Shown here: piece after piece, positions 6,582-14,188 of the stretch | Layout of the letters: every line of letters begins with the position of its first letter | Numbering within the stretch: position 1 is the stretch's first letter | From: DSWT01 sp035415725 | GTDB taxonomy: Bacteria > Chloroflexota > Anaerolineae > B4-G1 > SLSP01 | DNA length: 27,617 bases | Assembly (NCBI GenBank): GCA_035415725.1 | Contig: DAOOGN010000057.1 | Coordinates: 1 to 27,617, forward strand | Reading direction: 5' to 3' | Translations under genes and position numbers: made by a program | Notes under the pieces: generated by a model | Told to the model about the DNA's origin: nothing | The model's database searches: none | The model's input: the letters and a program-made list of their open reading frames with translations, nothing else

Positions 6582-8279
6582 TTGTACGATCTGGTGTTTT
6601 TGCATGCACCCACTGTCTACGATTTCCGTGAGCGCGCGACGCTGTGGGGACCGATTTCTGACCTGGTGCCTTCAACACCGGTTTTCGATATGTATCCCAT
6701 TGGTTTTGCGACCTTGCTGGCCCACTTGCAGCAGAAGGGATTCAGAGTGCGGATGGCGAACCTGGCCGCGCGCATGGTGCGCTCCGCCCACTTTAAGCCT
6801 GAAAAGCTGCTCGAATCTATCGAGGCGCGCGCGTTCGGCATCGATCTGCATTGGCTTCCCCATGCGCATGGAGCATTAGAAGTGGCCCGCTTAGCCAAAG
6901 CCTATCATCCCCATGCTCCTGTCATCTGCGGTGGGTATTCGGCGACCTATTTTCACGCCGAGCTGGTGCGTTACCCGTGGGTGGATTACGTCTTGCGCGG
7001 CGATTCCACGGAAGAACCGCTGGAACGACTCATGGAGCACATTCTGGCCGGTACCACGCCCGTCGACGTGCCGAACTTGACATGGAAGGACCCCCAGGGG
7101 ACGATCCATGTGAACCCGCTGACGTATGTGCCAGAAAACCTGGATGACCTGATCCTGGACTATCACCCCCTGGTCAAATCGGTGGTGCGCGACCGCGACC
7201 TGCTGAACTACGCGCCGTTTAGCCATTGGCTGGAATATCCGATTATGGCCGCGCTCACGGTGAAAGGATGTACGCAGAACTGCACGATTTGTGGCGGATC
7301 GGCTTTTGCCGGACGACACCTATCCGGGCGACAGCGACCGGCGTATCGTTCGCCGGAGAAGCTGGCAGAAGATGTGCGGCGGATGGGAATGTTGAGCCGC
7401 GCGCCGGTTTTTATCCTGGGCGACTTACGCCAACCGGGGATGGATTACGCGCGGCGCTTTTTCAAGGCCGTGCAGGGTTTCCGCGGCGCGGTGATTGTGG
7501 AGTTCTTCTATCCCGTGGAGCGAGCCTATATGGAAGAATTGGCGGCAGCACTGCCGAATTTTCTGGTGGAGTTCTCCCCGGACTCTCATGATCCGGTGGT
7601 GCGGCGCGCGTTGGGTAAGGAATACACCAATCGGGGGATCGAAGACACGATAGCGGCGTGTCTTGAGGTCGGCGCGCAGCGTTTTGACCTTTTCTTCATG
7701 ATGGGGCTGCCGCAACAGACGCCGGAATCGGCGCTGCAAACGGTAGATTACTGCCGCGAGCTTTTGACGCGCTTCGATGCTGGCCGGCTGATCCCGTTCA
7801 TCTCACCGCTCGCTCCATTTCTTGATCCCGGCAGCCGCGCCTACGAGCAGGCAGACGACTTCGGCTACATCCGGCACGCCGCCACATTGGAAGATCATCG
7901 CCGGTTGTTGTTGCAACCCACCTGGAAGCATATCCTCTCCTACGAGACACGCTGGATGGATCGTGACACGCTAGCCGACGTCACCTATGAAGCCGGCTTC
8001 CGGCTGAATCGGCTCAAGCGCGAGGTGGGGCTGATTGGCGTCGAGAAGGCGCAGGAGACCGAGGCCCGTATCGCCGCGGCCCGCGCGTTGATGCGGGAAA
8101 TTGACGAGGCGCGGGCGCATCTGGATGAACACGCTTTGGCGCGCGCACTGTTGGCGTTGAAACCGCGCATCGACGCTGCCAACACCTCGACGGTGTGTGA
8201 CAAGGCCGAGTTGGACGTGGATGTGGGATGGATGCCGTTCAAAGTGCTTAATCTGGCGCGGGTGGGGCTGGAGGGTTAG
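6582..8279 (+). CDS. B12-binding-type radical SAM protein
   Basis: 565 residues. The N-terminal third (about 1-145) has the alternating beta/alpha pattern of a cobalamin-binding domain (MYDLVFLHAP..., PVICGGYSATYF, WVDYVLRGDSTEEPLERL). The radical SAM cluster motif is C230-x3-C234-x2-C237 in VKGCTQNCTICGG, followed by a TIM-barrel core (FILGDLRQPG, VEFFYPV, LVEFSPDSHDP, DLFFMMGLPQQT). The overall plan resembles the Ta0216-type B12-binding/radical SAM proteins, whose reaction is unknown; many relatives methylate unreactive carbons. I see no clear DxHxxG cobalamin ligand loop. The start is TTG with GGGAGG at 6571-6576. An in-frame stop at 6525 rules out a longer form. Its 3' end overlaps the convergent kinase gene by 32 bp. 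Confidence 0.85.
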   Translation: MYDLVFLHAPTVYDFRERATLWGPISDLVPSTPVFDMYPIGFATLLAHLQQKGFRVRMANLAARMVRSAHFKPEKLLESIEARAFGIDLHWLPHAHGALEVARLAKAYHPHAPVICGGYSATYFHAELVRYPWVDYVLRGDSTEEPLERLMEHILAGTTPVDVPNLTWKDPQGTIHVNPLTYVPENLDDLILDYHPLVKSVVRDRDLLNYAPFSHWLEYPIMAALTVKGCTQNCTICGGSAFAGRHLSGRQRPAYRSPEKLAEDVRRMGMLSRAPVFILGDLRQPGMDYARRFFKAVQGFRGAVIVEFFYPVERAYMEELAAALPNFLVEFSPDSHDPVVRRALGKEYTNRGIEDTIAACLEVGAQRFDLFFMMGLPQQTPESALQTVDYCRELLTRFDAGRLIPFISPLAPFLDPGSRAYEQADDFGYIRHAATLEDHRRLLLQPTWKHILSYETRWMDRDTLADVTYEAGFRLNRLKREVGLIGVEKAQETEARIAAARALMREIDEARAHLDEHALARALLALKPRIDAANTSTVCDKAELDVDVGWMPFKVLNLARVGLEG

Positions 8280-10107
8280 CCGTCCCTTGCTGGCGCAACG
8301 TCTCCCTGATTATTTCGAGCAGTTGCTTCATGTCCATCGGTTTGCCTATGTACGCATTGACGCCTGCCGCCATGCAGCGTTCGCGGTCCTCGGGCTTCGT
8401 CAGTGCCGTGAGTGCGATAATGGGAATGGTCTGTAATTCCACCTCACTGCGGATGCGTTGTGTGGCTTCTATCCCATTCATGCCGGGCATTCGGATGTCC
8501 ATCAGGATCAGATGGGGATGGTGTTCGCGTGCGGCATCAATAGCTGCCGCGCCATCCGAGGCGGCGATAGTGCGATAACCTGCCAGACTCAGCATCTGAC
8601 AAAGGACTTTACAATTCATCTCGTTATCTTCGACGACCAGAATTAACGTTTCCCCTTTCGGACAAGAGGTGTCGGCCGGCGGTTCGAGAGGAATGGGCAG
8701 CGTCTCGTTCATGGACTCCGGCAACGGCGTGTGCCACGGTAAAGAAACCGTGAAACGACTTCCCTGCCCTAGCTGGCTCTCGACGGTGATCGTGCCCCCA
8801 TGCAGCTCGACCAGATAGCGCACAAAGGCCAGTCCCAACCCTGCCCCCCCATGTTCCCGCGTGATGCTGGCCTCAAGTGGCGTGAAGGGCTGAAAAAGCA
8901 ACGCGATGTCGGCTTCGGCGATGCCGATTCCCGTGTCCCACACGATAAAGTGGGCCATGTGAGTACTTTGATCTCCCTTGACTTCCAGGCCAATTGTTCC
9001 ATCTTTGGCGGTGAACTTTACGGCGTTCTGGAGCAGATTGTCCAGTATCTTTCTGAGGCGTTTTGCATCTGCCTGGAGGGTGAACACGTCGTTGTCGAAG
9101 GTCGTGGTGATAGAGAGTCCTTTGCTGTGTGCGACAGGTTCGATTTGGCGCAGGCTGGCCTGGCAGATTTCCTGGACATTGACCCGTTCTATTTTCAATT
9201 TGAGTTGCCCATTCTTGAAGTCAGAAAAGTCCAGCACATCGTTTAAGAGTTCCGCGAGATGCCGGGCACTTTCCTTGATACTGGTGGCGGCCTGCCGCTG
9301 GCGTTTGTTCATAGGGCCGTAGTGTTCATTTTGGAGGAGATCGGAAAACGCCAGAATGGGGGTAAGGGGCGTGCGTAACTCGTGATTGATATTGGCGAGG
9401 AATTCATCCTGAGTGTGAAGGGCGTGCAGGATCTGCACATTGGCCGCCTGGAGAGCCGCCGTTCGTTCTTCAACCCGTCGTGCCAGTGATTCCCGCTCGG
9501 CTTGCAGAGCGGCCTCTGCCGTCTTTTGCGCGGTGATGTCGCGGATGATCGCCAGCACGCTGTCTTCGCTACACTTGATCATGCGCGCCTCAAAGTAGCG
9601 CGGTGCGTCGGCGAAAGGAAGCTGATACTCGTATTGTTGTATCTCCTGGGTGTGCATCGCAGCGGTGATGTAGCTCATCGTCCGATCGGCGAATTCCGGG
9701 GAAAAAACCTGGTAAACTGACTTGCCGATAAATTCATCTGGCGGACGCCACAGATTGTTGAGTTGTGCGGCGTGGTATTGTAAGAAGCGCCCATCTATAG
9801 AAAGGCGAAACATCAGATCGGGAAGGGCTTGCAAAATAGCGCGGTTCTCTGCCTCACTTTTGCGCAGAGCGGCCTCGGCGCAGCGCAAGCGATCCATGAA
9901 TTTTGAATAGGCCAGCGTGGTAAACGTGGAGATGCTGAACGAAATGAGGAAAGCGCGGATGATCGTCTCGGCTCTCAGTGACCCGTGGAGTAACACATCC
10001 GAGGTTATGACGATAATTTCCGTAAACGCAACCGACGCCACAATGACCACCATGGTGGTGGTACGCGTGCTCCATATCTCTAGTAAACTTTGGAGTTTCC
10101 GCCACAT
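8248..10107 (-). CDS. Hybrid sensor histidine kinase / response regulator with PAS domain
   Basis: 619 residues. Two N-terminal membrane helices (about 17-40 and 47-67), a PAS domain (about 86-190, ending LAIIRDITAQK), a coiled coil (195-235), a HisKA dimerisation domain with phospho-acceptor H242 in NINHELRTPL, an HATPase domain (N361 in LLQNAVKF, DTGIGI 391-396, GGAGLGLA 420-427), and a C-terminal receiver domain with acceptor D537 in LILMDIRMPG and K589 in IGKPMD. It is a membrane-bound two-component sensor that phosphorylates its own receiver; no output domain or adjacent regulator is present. ATG 10107 or the TTG six bases upstream could start it. GAGAGAG at 10119-10125 is 5 bases from the TTG and 11 from the ATG, so the choice is open. 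It converges with the radical SAM gene, overlapping by 32 bp. Confidence 0.93.
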   Translation of the reverse strand: MWRKLQSLLEIWSTRTTTMVVIVASVAFTEIIVITSDVLLHGSLRAETIIRAFLISFSISTFTTLAYSKFMDRLRCAEAALRKSEAENRAILQALPDLMFRLSIDGRFLQYHAAQLNNLWRPPDEFIGKSVYQVFSPEFADRTMSYITAAMHTQEIQQYEYQLPFADAPRYFEARMIKCSEDSVLAIIRDITAQKTAEAALQAERESLARRVEERTAALQAANVQILHALHTQDEFLANINHELRTPLTPILAFSDLLQNEHYGPMNKRQRQAATSIKESARHLAELLNDVLDFSDFKNGQLKLKIERVNVQEICQASLRQIEPVAHSKGLSITTTFDNDVFTLQADAKRLRKILDNLLQNAVKFTAKDGTIGLEVKGDQSTHMAHFIVWDTGIGIAEADIALLFQPFTPLEASITREHGGAGLGLAFVRYLVELHGGTITVESQLGQGSRFTVSLPWHTPLPESMNETLPIPLEPPADTSCPKGETLILVVEDNEMNCKVLCQMLSLAGYRTIAASDGAAAIDAAREHHPHLILMDIRMPGMNGIEATQRIRSEVELQTIPIIALTALTKPEDRERCMAAGVNAYIGKPMDMKQLLEIIRETLRQQGTANPPAPPAPD

Positions 10108-10388
10108 TGTCAATTCGACTCTCTCAAACGTGCGTTGGATTCTCTTTATGGATAGAATAACATCATTTCAACGGCGCATTGTTAGTGTTATATAGCGGTT
10201 TTGCGACAATTTGGTTAGTTTTAGGATAGAAATCTTTCTAAAAGTATACTACACTCTGGCAGATTCTGCAACTTGTGGCTGTCAACGAGTGCAAATTATG
10301 GGAAGACGCGCGGGCCGGTCTCTGACCGCACTCGCCTTGTACCTTGCGGTGACTCGGTCGGAGGTCGGCTACAGCTCTTCGATGAACG
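10108..10388. other. Spacer upstream of the histidine kinase gene
   Basis: About 280 bases without a gene. The half at 10300-10375 contains the related blocks GGCCGGTCTCTGACCG and GGTGACTCGGTCGGAGGTCGGC, which are partly inverted copies of one another. It may be a degenerate dispersed repeat. No tRNA fold or conserved riboswitch core could be recognised. The kinase promoter must lie in the left part on the minus strand, but no clear -35/-10 pair stands out. Confidence 0.35.
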
Positions 10389-10494
10389 TATAGAAACACG
10401 CATGTCTCGTCAAGCGCTTTGCATACCAAAATCTGCGCACAACCGGATATAGGGAATAAATGGCTTTGCCAGGTTGACTGGCCTGCATAGATAC
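10389..10494 (+). mobile_element. IS66-style miniature element, copy 3 (right half only)
   Basis: The right half of the element described at 6247-6512. It contains TAGAAACACGC(A/C)TATCTCG-like sequence, the motif ATAGGGAATAA(A/G)T, and the right end CTGCATAGATAC (10483-10494). The left half and left inverted end are missing. It abuts the nrdJ promoter region. Confidence 0.6.
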
Positions 10495-10532
10495 CACTCA
10501 ACTATCTCTATATTTAACTTGCAGAATAGGAT

Positions 10533-10560
10533 TTGACGCCCCTGCCTATTGTGATATAAT
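10533..10560 (+). promoter_or_regulatory. Near-consensus sigma-70 promoter of nrdJ
   Basis: TTGACG (10533-10538), a 16-base spacer and TATAAT (10555-10560). Expected transcription start is near 10567, leaving a leader of about 113 bases before the nrdJ ATG at 10680. The same TTGACG-N16-T(A)NAAT layout occurs before the PDO gene. It starts 38 bases beyond the end of the truncated miniature element. Confidence 0.7.
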
Positions 10561-10566
10561 GAACAA

Positions 10567-10679
10567 GAATCCCAAGCTATGGGATGTGTCACTACAGATG
10601 TAGAAAACAATGCAATAAGCATTGCATTTTGTTGTTCTGTAATCCTCACCTATACCATTCATCACAGGAGAAAATTGCC
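10567..10679 (+). promoter_or_regulatory. nrdJ leader with hairpins
   Basis: The leader holds ATCCC-AAGCTAT-GGGAT (about 10569-10585). Further on, two registers of one hairpin are mutually exclusive: CAATGC-AATAA-GCATTG (10608-10624) or AATGCAA-TAAGCA-TTGCATT (10609-10628), the second running into TTTTGTTGTT. It could be an attenuator or simply a stabilising stem. There is no B12-box (GCCACTG) typical of a cobalamin riboswitch, although the enzyme uses adenosylcobalamin. Confidence 0.35.
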
Positions 10680-12941
10680 ATGTTGAAGCCACAAGTTGAT
10701 TATGTTGACGTGAGTACACAGGTTACCGTGCCGGAAACAATCGTCAAGCGCGATGGGCGGGTCGTTGCTTTCGACGCCGACCGCATCGAGACGGCGCTGA
10801 AGCGTTGTTTTAACAGTCTCAGCCGCCGTCCCGTGATCTCTACCGCCGAGTTGACGCAACAAGTCGTCAACATCGTCGCGGCGAAGTACACCCAGCCAAC
10901 CGTCGAGCAAATTCAGGACATCGTCGAGATGGTGCTATTGGCGGCAGGGGAGTACGAGGCTGCCAAGCATTACATCCTCTATCGCGCCGAGCGCGCCAGG
11001 CTGCGCGAGATGCGTCCGATCCCCGAAAGTGTGCGGGCGGCCTTTGCTGCAGCGGATGTCTATTTCCCTACGCAATTGCAGAAATTCCAGTTCTATGACA
11101 AATATTCGCGTTTCAACTATGAGTTGGGCCGCCGCGAGACGTGGGTCGAAACCGTGGATCGCACCGTCGATTATCTGAAAGAGCTTTCCGAATATCGGCT
11201 CCCTGCTGAGACCTATACGCGCATCCGCCAGGCTATTCTGGAAATGCGGGTGATGCCGTCGATGCGGCTGTTGGCAATGGCCGGGCCTGCCGCACGGCGC
11301 AACAATATCGCCATCTACAACTGTTCCTACCAGCCGGTGGAAAGTCTGGACTCTTTCATCGAAGCGTTGATCATATCGATGAGCGGCTGCGGCGTGGGGT
11401 ATTCTGTGGAACGTCAGTACGTGGAGAATTTTCCGCGCATCCAGCGACAGTTGAATTTAACGCCGGCGCGCTTTGTGATCGAGGATTCGGCTGAAGGCTG
11501 GGCGGCTGCACTGCGTTTTGGCCTGGAGACCTGGTTTGAGGGTGGCGATGTCACCTTCGATTTCTCGCTCGTGCGTCCGGCAGGCGCGCCACTGCGCATC
11601 AAAGGCGGACGTGCTTCAGGACCGGAGCCACTGCGCAAGATGCTGGATTTCACCCGGGCGCGTATTCTGGCGCGCCAGGGCAGTTTCCTGCGCCCTCTCG
11701 ATGCTCACGACATCATGGGCGCGGTCGGCGGCGCGGCGGTTTCCGGTGGCGTGCGCCGCACGGCCATGATTGCGCTTTTCGATCAAGATGACATTGAAAT
11801 GAAGACTTGCAAAGATGGTGATTTCTGGCGGGAGAATAGCCAGCGTTGGAACGCTAACAACTCGGCGGTGTGGCCGGCGCGCTGGCTGACCCAGGCCGAG
11901 GTCGCGCACTACCTTCTCGATATGGTCGACGCCGGGCGCGGTGAACCGGGCATCTTCAACCGCCAGGCCGCCATCGATGCGCGCCCGGAGCGCCGCGCCG
12001 TGGCCGAGTTCGGCACGAATCCATGCGGCGAGATCAGCCTGCGACCGTGGGAATTCTGCAACCTTTCCAGCGCCGTCGTCCGGGCGGATGACACCTACGA
12101 GAGCTTGCACGAGAAAGTCGAGTTGGCGACGATCATCGGCACCATTCAGTCCATGGCGACCTTCTTCCCCGGCCTGCGCCCTCAGTGGAAGCAGAACTGC
12201 GAAGACGAGCGTCTCCTCGGCGTCGATCTCAACGGCCAGTTGGACGGCGTCGTCGCCCGAGACCCTGAGGTACAGGCGCGGTTGCGAGACGTAGTCATCG
12301 CAACCAACCGCCAGATTGCCGCGCAGTTGAACATCAATCCATCGGCGGCGACGACATGCGTCAAGCCGTCGGGCAATTCGTCGTTGCTGCTGGATTGCTC
12401 GTCCGGGATTCACGCGCGCTGGGCGCCCTACTACATTCGTAACGTGCGCGTGAGCGCCTTCACCCCCATCTACAAGGTGCTCAAGGATGCCGGCGTGCCG
12501 ATGAACCCGGAAAACGGCCAGACCCCGGAAACCGCCGACACGTGGGTGGTGCATTTCCCGGTCAAAGCGCCGGAGGGGGCGATCACGCGCAATATGCGCT
12601 CGGCGATTGAGCAGTGTGACTACTGGCTGCAAAACAAGACTCACTGGACCGAGCACAATCCGAGTGTCACCATCACCTATCATCCCAACGAGATTCTCGA
12701 TGTGATCAAGTGGGTGTGGGAAAATCAAAGCCGTATCAACGGCATGACGTTCCTACCGGCTTTCGACGCACAGTACGATCAAATGCCCTACGTGGAGATC
12801 TCCAAAGAGGAATATGAGCAGCGAATTGCCGCTTTCCCGACGATTGACTTCTCCAAGATTTGGCGTTACGAAGACAAAGACCTGACCACAGCGGCGCAGG
12901 AAGTGGCCTGTTCTGCCGGTACGTGCGAGTTGGAGTTCTAA
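10680..12941 (+). CDS. nrdJ: Adenosylcobalamin-dependent (class II) ribonucleoside-triphosphate reductase
   Basis: 753 residues; reduces ribonucleotides to deoxyribonucleotides using a B12-derived thiyl radical. An ATP-cone regulatory domain occupies about 19-108 (VPETIVKRDGRVVAFD...). The catalytic barrel has the redox pair C215 (YNCSYQPVES) and C460 (WEFCNLSS), with the radical Cys C449 and general base E451 in TNPCGEISL. The spacing of C449, E451 and C460 equals that of C408, E410 and C419 in the Lactobacillus leichmannii enzyme. C-terminal shuttle cysteines C744/C749 (CSAGTC) have the same CX4C spacing. The loop region between C215 and C449 is about 55 residues shorter than in the monomeric Lactobacillus enzyme. 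The start is chosen at ATG 10680, with AGGAG at 10666-10670; the longer ORF from 10584 is leader sequence. The last two codons and the stop lie inside the tandem repeat at 12933-13140. Confidence 0.93.
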   Translation: MLKPQVDYVDVSTQVTVPETIVKRDGRVVAFDADRIETALKRCFNSLSRRPVISTAELTQQVVNIVAAKYTQPTVEQIQDIVEMVLLAAGEYEAAKHYILYRAERARLREMRPIPESVRAAFAAADVYFPTQLQKFQFYDKYSRFNYELGRRETWVETVDRTVDYLKELSEYRLPAETYTRIRQAILEMRVMPSMRLLAMAGPAARRNNIAIYNCSYQPVESLDSFIEALIISMSGCGVGYSVERQYVENFPRIQRQLNLTPARFVIEDSAEGWAAALRFGLETWFEGGDVTFDFSLVRPAGAPLRIKGGRASGPEPLRKMLDFTRARILARQGSFLRPLDAHDIMGAVGGAAVSGGVRRTAMIALFDQDDIEMKTCKDGDFWRENSQRWNANNSAVWPARWLTQAEVAHYLLDMVDAGRGEPGIFNRQAAIDARPERRAVAEFGTNPCGEISLRPWEFCNLSSAVVRADDTYESLHEKVELATIIGTIQSMATFFPGLRPQWKQNCEDERLLGVDLNGQLDGVVARDPEVQARLRDVVIATNRQIAAQLNINPSAATTCVKPSGNSSLLLDCSSGIHARWAPYYIRNVRVSAFTPIYKVLKDAGVPMNPENGQTPETADTWVVHFPVKAPEGAITRNMRSAIEQCDYWLQNKTHWTEHNPSVTITYHPNEILDVIKWVWENQSRINGMTFLPAFDAQYDQMPYVEISKEEYEQRIAAFPTIDFSKIWRYEDKDLTTAAQEVACSAGTCELEF

Positions 12942-13140
12942 TTTACGAGTGTAGTGACGACTTCAGCAAGCGACTGAAGTCACATCTATTAATCTTGAGT
13001 TCTAATTTACGAGTGTAGTGACGACTTCAGCAAGCGACTGAAGTCGCTACTACACATCTATTAATCTTGAGTTCTAATTTACGAGTGTAGTGATGACTTC
13101 AGCAAGCGACTGAAGTCGCTACTACACATCTATTAATCTT
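12933..13140 (+). repeat. Tandem triplicated hairpin repeat starting in the nrdJ stop codon
   Basis: Three head-to-tail units: 12933-12996 (64 bp), 12997-13068 (72 bp) and 13069-13140 (72 bp). Each begins GAGTTCTAATTTACGAG and ends CTATTAATCTT. Unit 1 lacks eight bases (GCTACTAC) in the right arm. Units 2 and 3 differ by one base. Each unit contains a long stem, GTAGTGACGACTTCAG with CTGAAGTCGCTACTAC around the loop CAAGCGA, 14 of 16 pairs in unit 2. The first nine bases of unit 1 are the last two codons and the TAA of nrdJ, so the duplication copied the gene's end together with its hairpin. It may act as a transcription terminator or 3'-end stabiliser. Confidence 0.85.
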
Positions 13141-13152
13141 GAGGAAGTTTGT

Positions 13153-13959
13153 ATGGAATCCCCTATCCTTTTTTTGCGTGTGATGTCTTTTAACATTCGC
13201 TTGAATACGACCCACGATGGGCCGAATGCCTGGCCGCAGCGCAAGGACCTGGCGGCCAGCATGCTGCATCTGCATCGCCCCGACGTGGTGGGGTTGCAGG
13301 AGGTGTTGCCCGATCAGATGGACGATTTGGTGGCGCGCCTGCCCGACTTCGGATGGGTAGGGGTGGGGCGGGAGGATGGCGTGCGCCAGGGGGAGTTCGC
13401 CGCGATATTCTATCGTCGCGCGCGGCTGACTTTGCTGGATCAGGGGACGTTCTGGCTGTCCGAGACGCCCGACGTCCCCGGCAGTCTGGGGTGGGATGCG
13501 GATTGCGTTCGCATTGCCACCTGGGTCGCGTTACGGGACGTCGTCACGAACACTACGTTCTTTTTCTACAATACGCACTTCGATCACAGAGGGGGAAAAG
13601 CCCGAAAAGAGAGTGCCCGGTTGCTATTGAAGGACGCTCTCACGCGGGCGGGTACAACGCCGGTCATTGTGGTGGGCGACCTGAACTGTGACGAGGATGC
13701 CGCGGCTTACCGGCTGTTGACGGGTGGCGCGGAAGACATCCCGTTCCGTCTGTGGGATGCCAAAACACGATCGGCAACGCCGCACCACGGGCCGTCCGCC
13801 ACATTCCATGCATTTACCGGCATCCTGCGCGAGCGCATCGACTACATTTTCGTGAGCACTGGCGTCCACGTTTTGCGGCATGCCACCCTCGCCGATTACT
13901 GGGATGGCAAACGTTATCCCTCGGATCACATGCCGGTGGTGGCAGATGTGGTGTTTTGA
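13153..13959 (+). CDS. Endonuclease/exonuclease/phosphatase-family hydrolase
   Basis: 268 residues covering one complete EEP domain (DNase I/AP endonuclease/sphingomyelinase fold). Family motifs in order: MSFNIR (N14), GLQEV (metal ligand E50), YNTHFDH (catalytic H142), VVGDLNC (D176, N178), ERIDYIFV (D230), and PSDHMPV (D258/H259, the catalytic dyad). There is no signal peptide, so it is probably cytoplasmic. The substrate may be a nucleic acid or a phosphodiester small molecule; the short LNTTHDGPNAWPQRK loop after the first strand is typical of the uncharacterised metal-dependent hydrolase branch. The start at ATG 13153 is supported by GAGGAAG at 13141-13147, the first bases of which are the beginning of a fourth copy of the upstream tandem repeat. 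Confidence 0.9.
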   Translation: MESPILFLRVMSFNIRLNTTHDGPNAWPQRKDLAASMLHLHRPDVVGLQEVLPDQMDDLVARLPDFGWVGVGREDGVRQGEFAAIFYRRARLTLLDQGTFWLSETPDVPGSLGWDADCVRIATWVALRDVVTNTTFFFYNTHFDHRGGKARKESARLLLKDALTRAGTTPVIVVGDLNCDEDAAAYRLLTGGAEDIPFRLWDAKTRSATPHHGPSATFHAFTGILRERIDYIFVSTGVHVLRHATLADYWDGKRYPSDHMPVVADVVF

Positions 13960-14112
13960 TGTTCACCGCATGGGTGTTGTTTTGCTCCCTAAACCTGGAA
14001 CTTCTATTTTCCCCAGGACGTCTTCAATGCAGGTCACGAGAAGTGTACCGATACCGGGCTGCAGACGGGACTTTGCGGATGGTTCATAATGGGTTGACAT
14101 TAAAAGTATAAA

Positions 14113-14141
14113 AAATCCGTGAAAATCCGTGTCATCCGTGG
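14113..14141. repeat. ATCCGTG phrase repeat
   Basis: AATCCGTGAAAATCCGTGTC followed by ATCCGTGG gives three copies of ATCCGTG within 29 bases, between the EEP hydrolase and the macroglobulin gene. The same word is repeated at 147-173. The 229 bases between the two genes hold no other recognisable feature. Confidence 0.55.
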
Positions 14142-14188
14142 CAAAAACCACCTGTGTACTCGGTAGCTATTTTGAGAGGAGGTTCCCC

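Noticed and set aside
10261..10388. Possible tRNA or small RNA gene in the spacer
   Set aside because: No cloverleaf with acceptor stem, anticodon loop and GTTC-type T loop could be built; the inverted blocks are imperfect.
10495..10679. Adenosylcobalamin riboswitch or NrdR boxes before nrdJ
   Set aside because: No B12-box core (GCCACTG) and no pair of NrdR-type palindromes could be found; the leader is also short for a cobalamin riboswitch.
11616..12728. 370-residue antisense ORF within nrdJ
   Set aside because: A long open frame opposite a GC-rich gene is expected from codon bias; it is Arg/His/Val-rich with no recognisable domain.
12933..13140. CRISPR-like array of three repeats
   Set aside because: The units are contiguous with no unique spacers, start in a stop codon, and contain a long palindrome; there are no cas genes. 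It is a tandem duplication.
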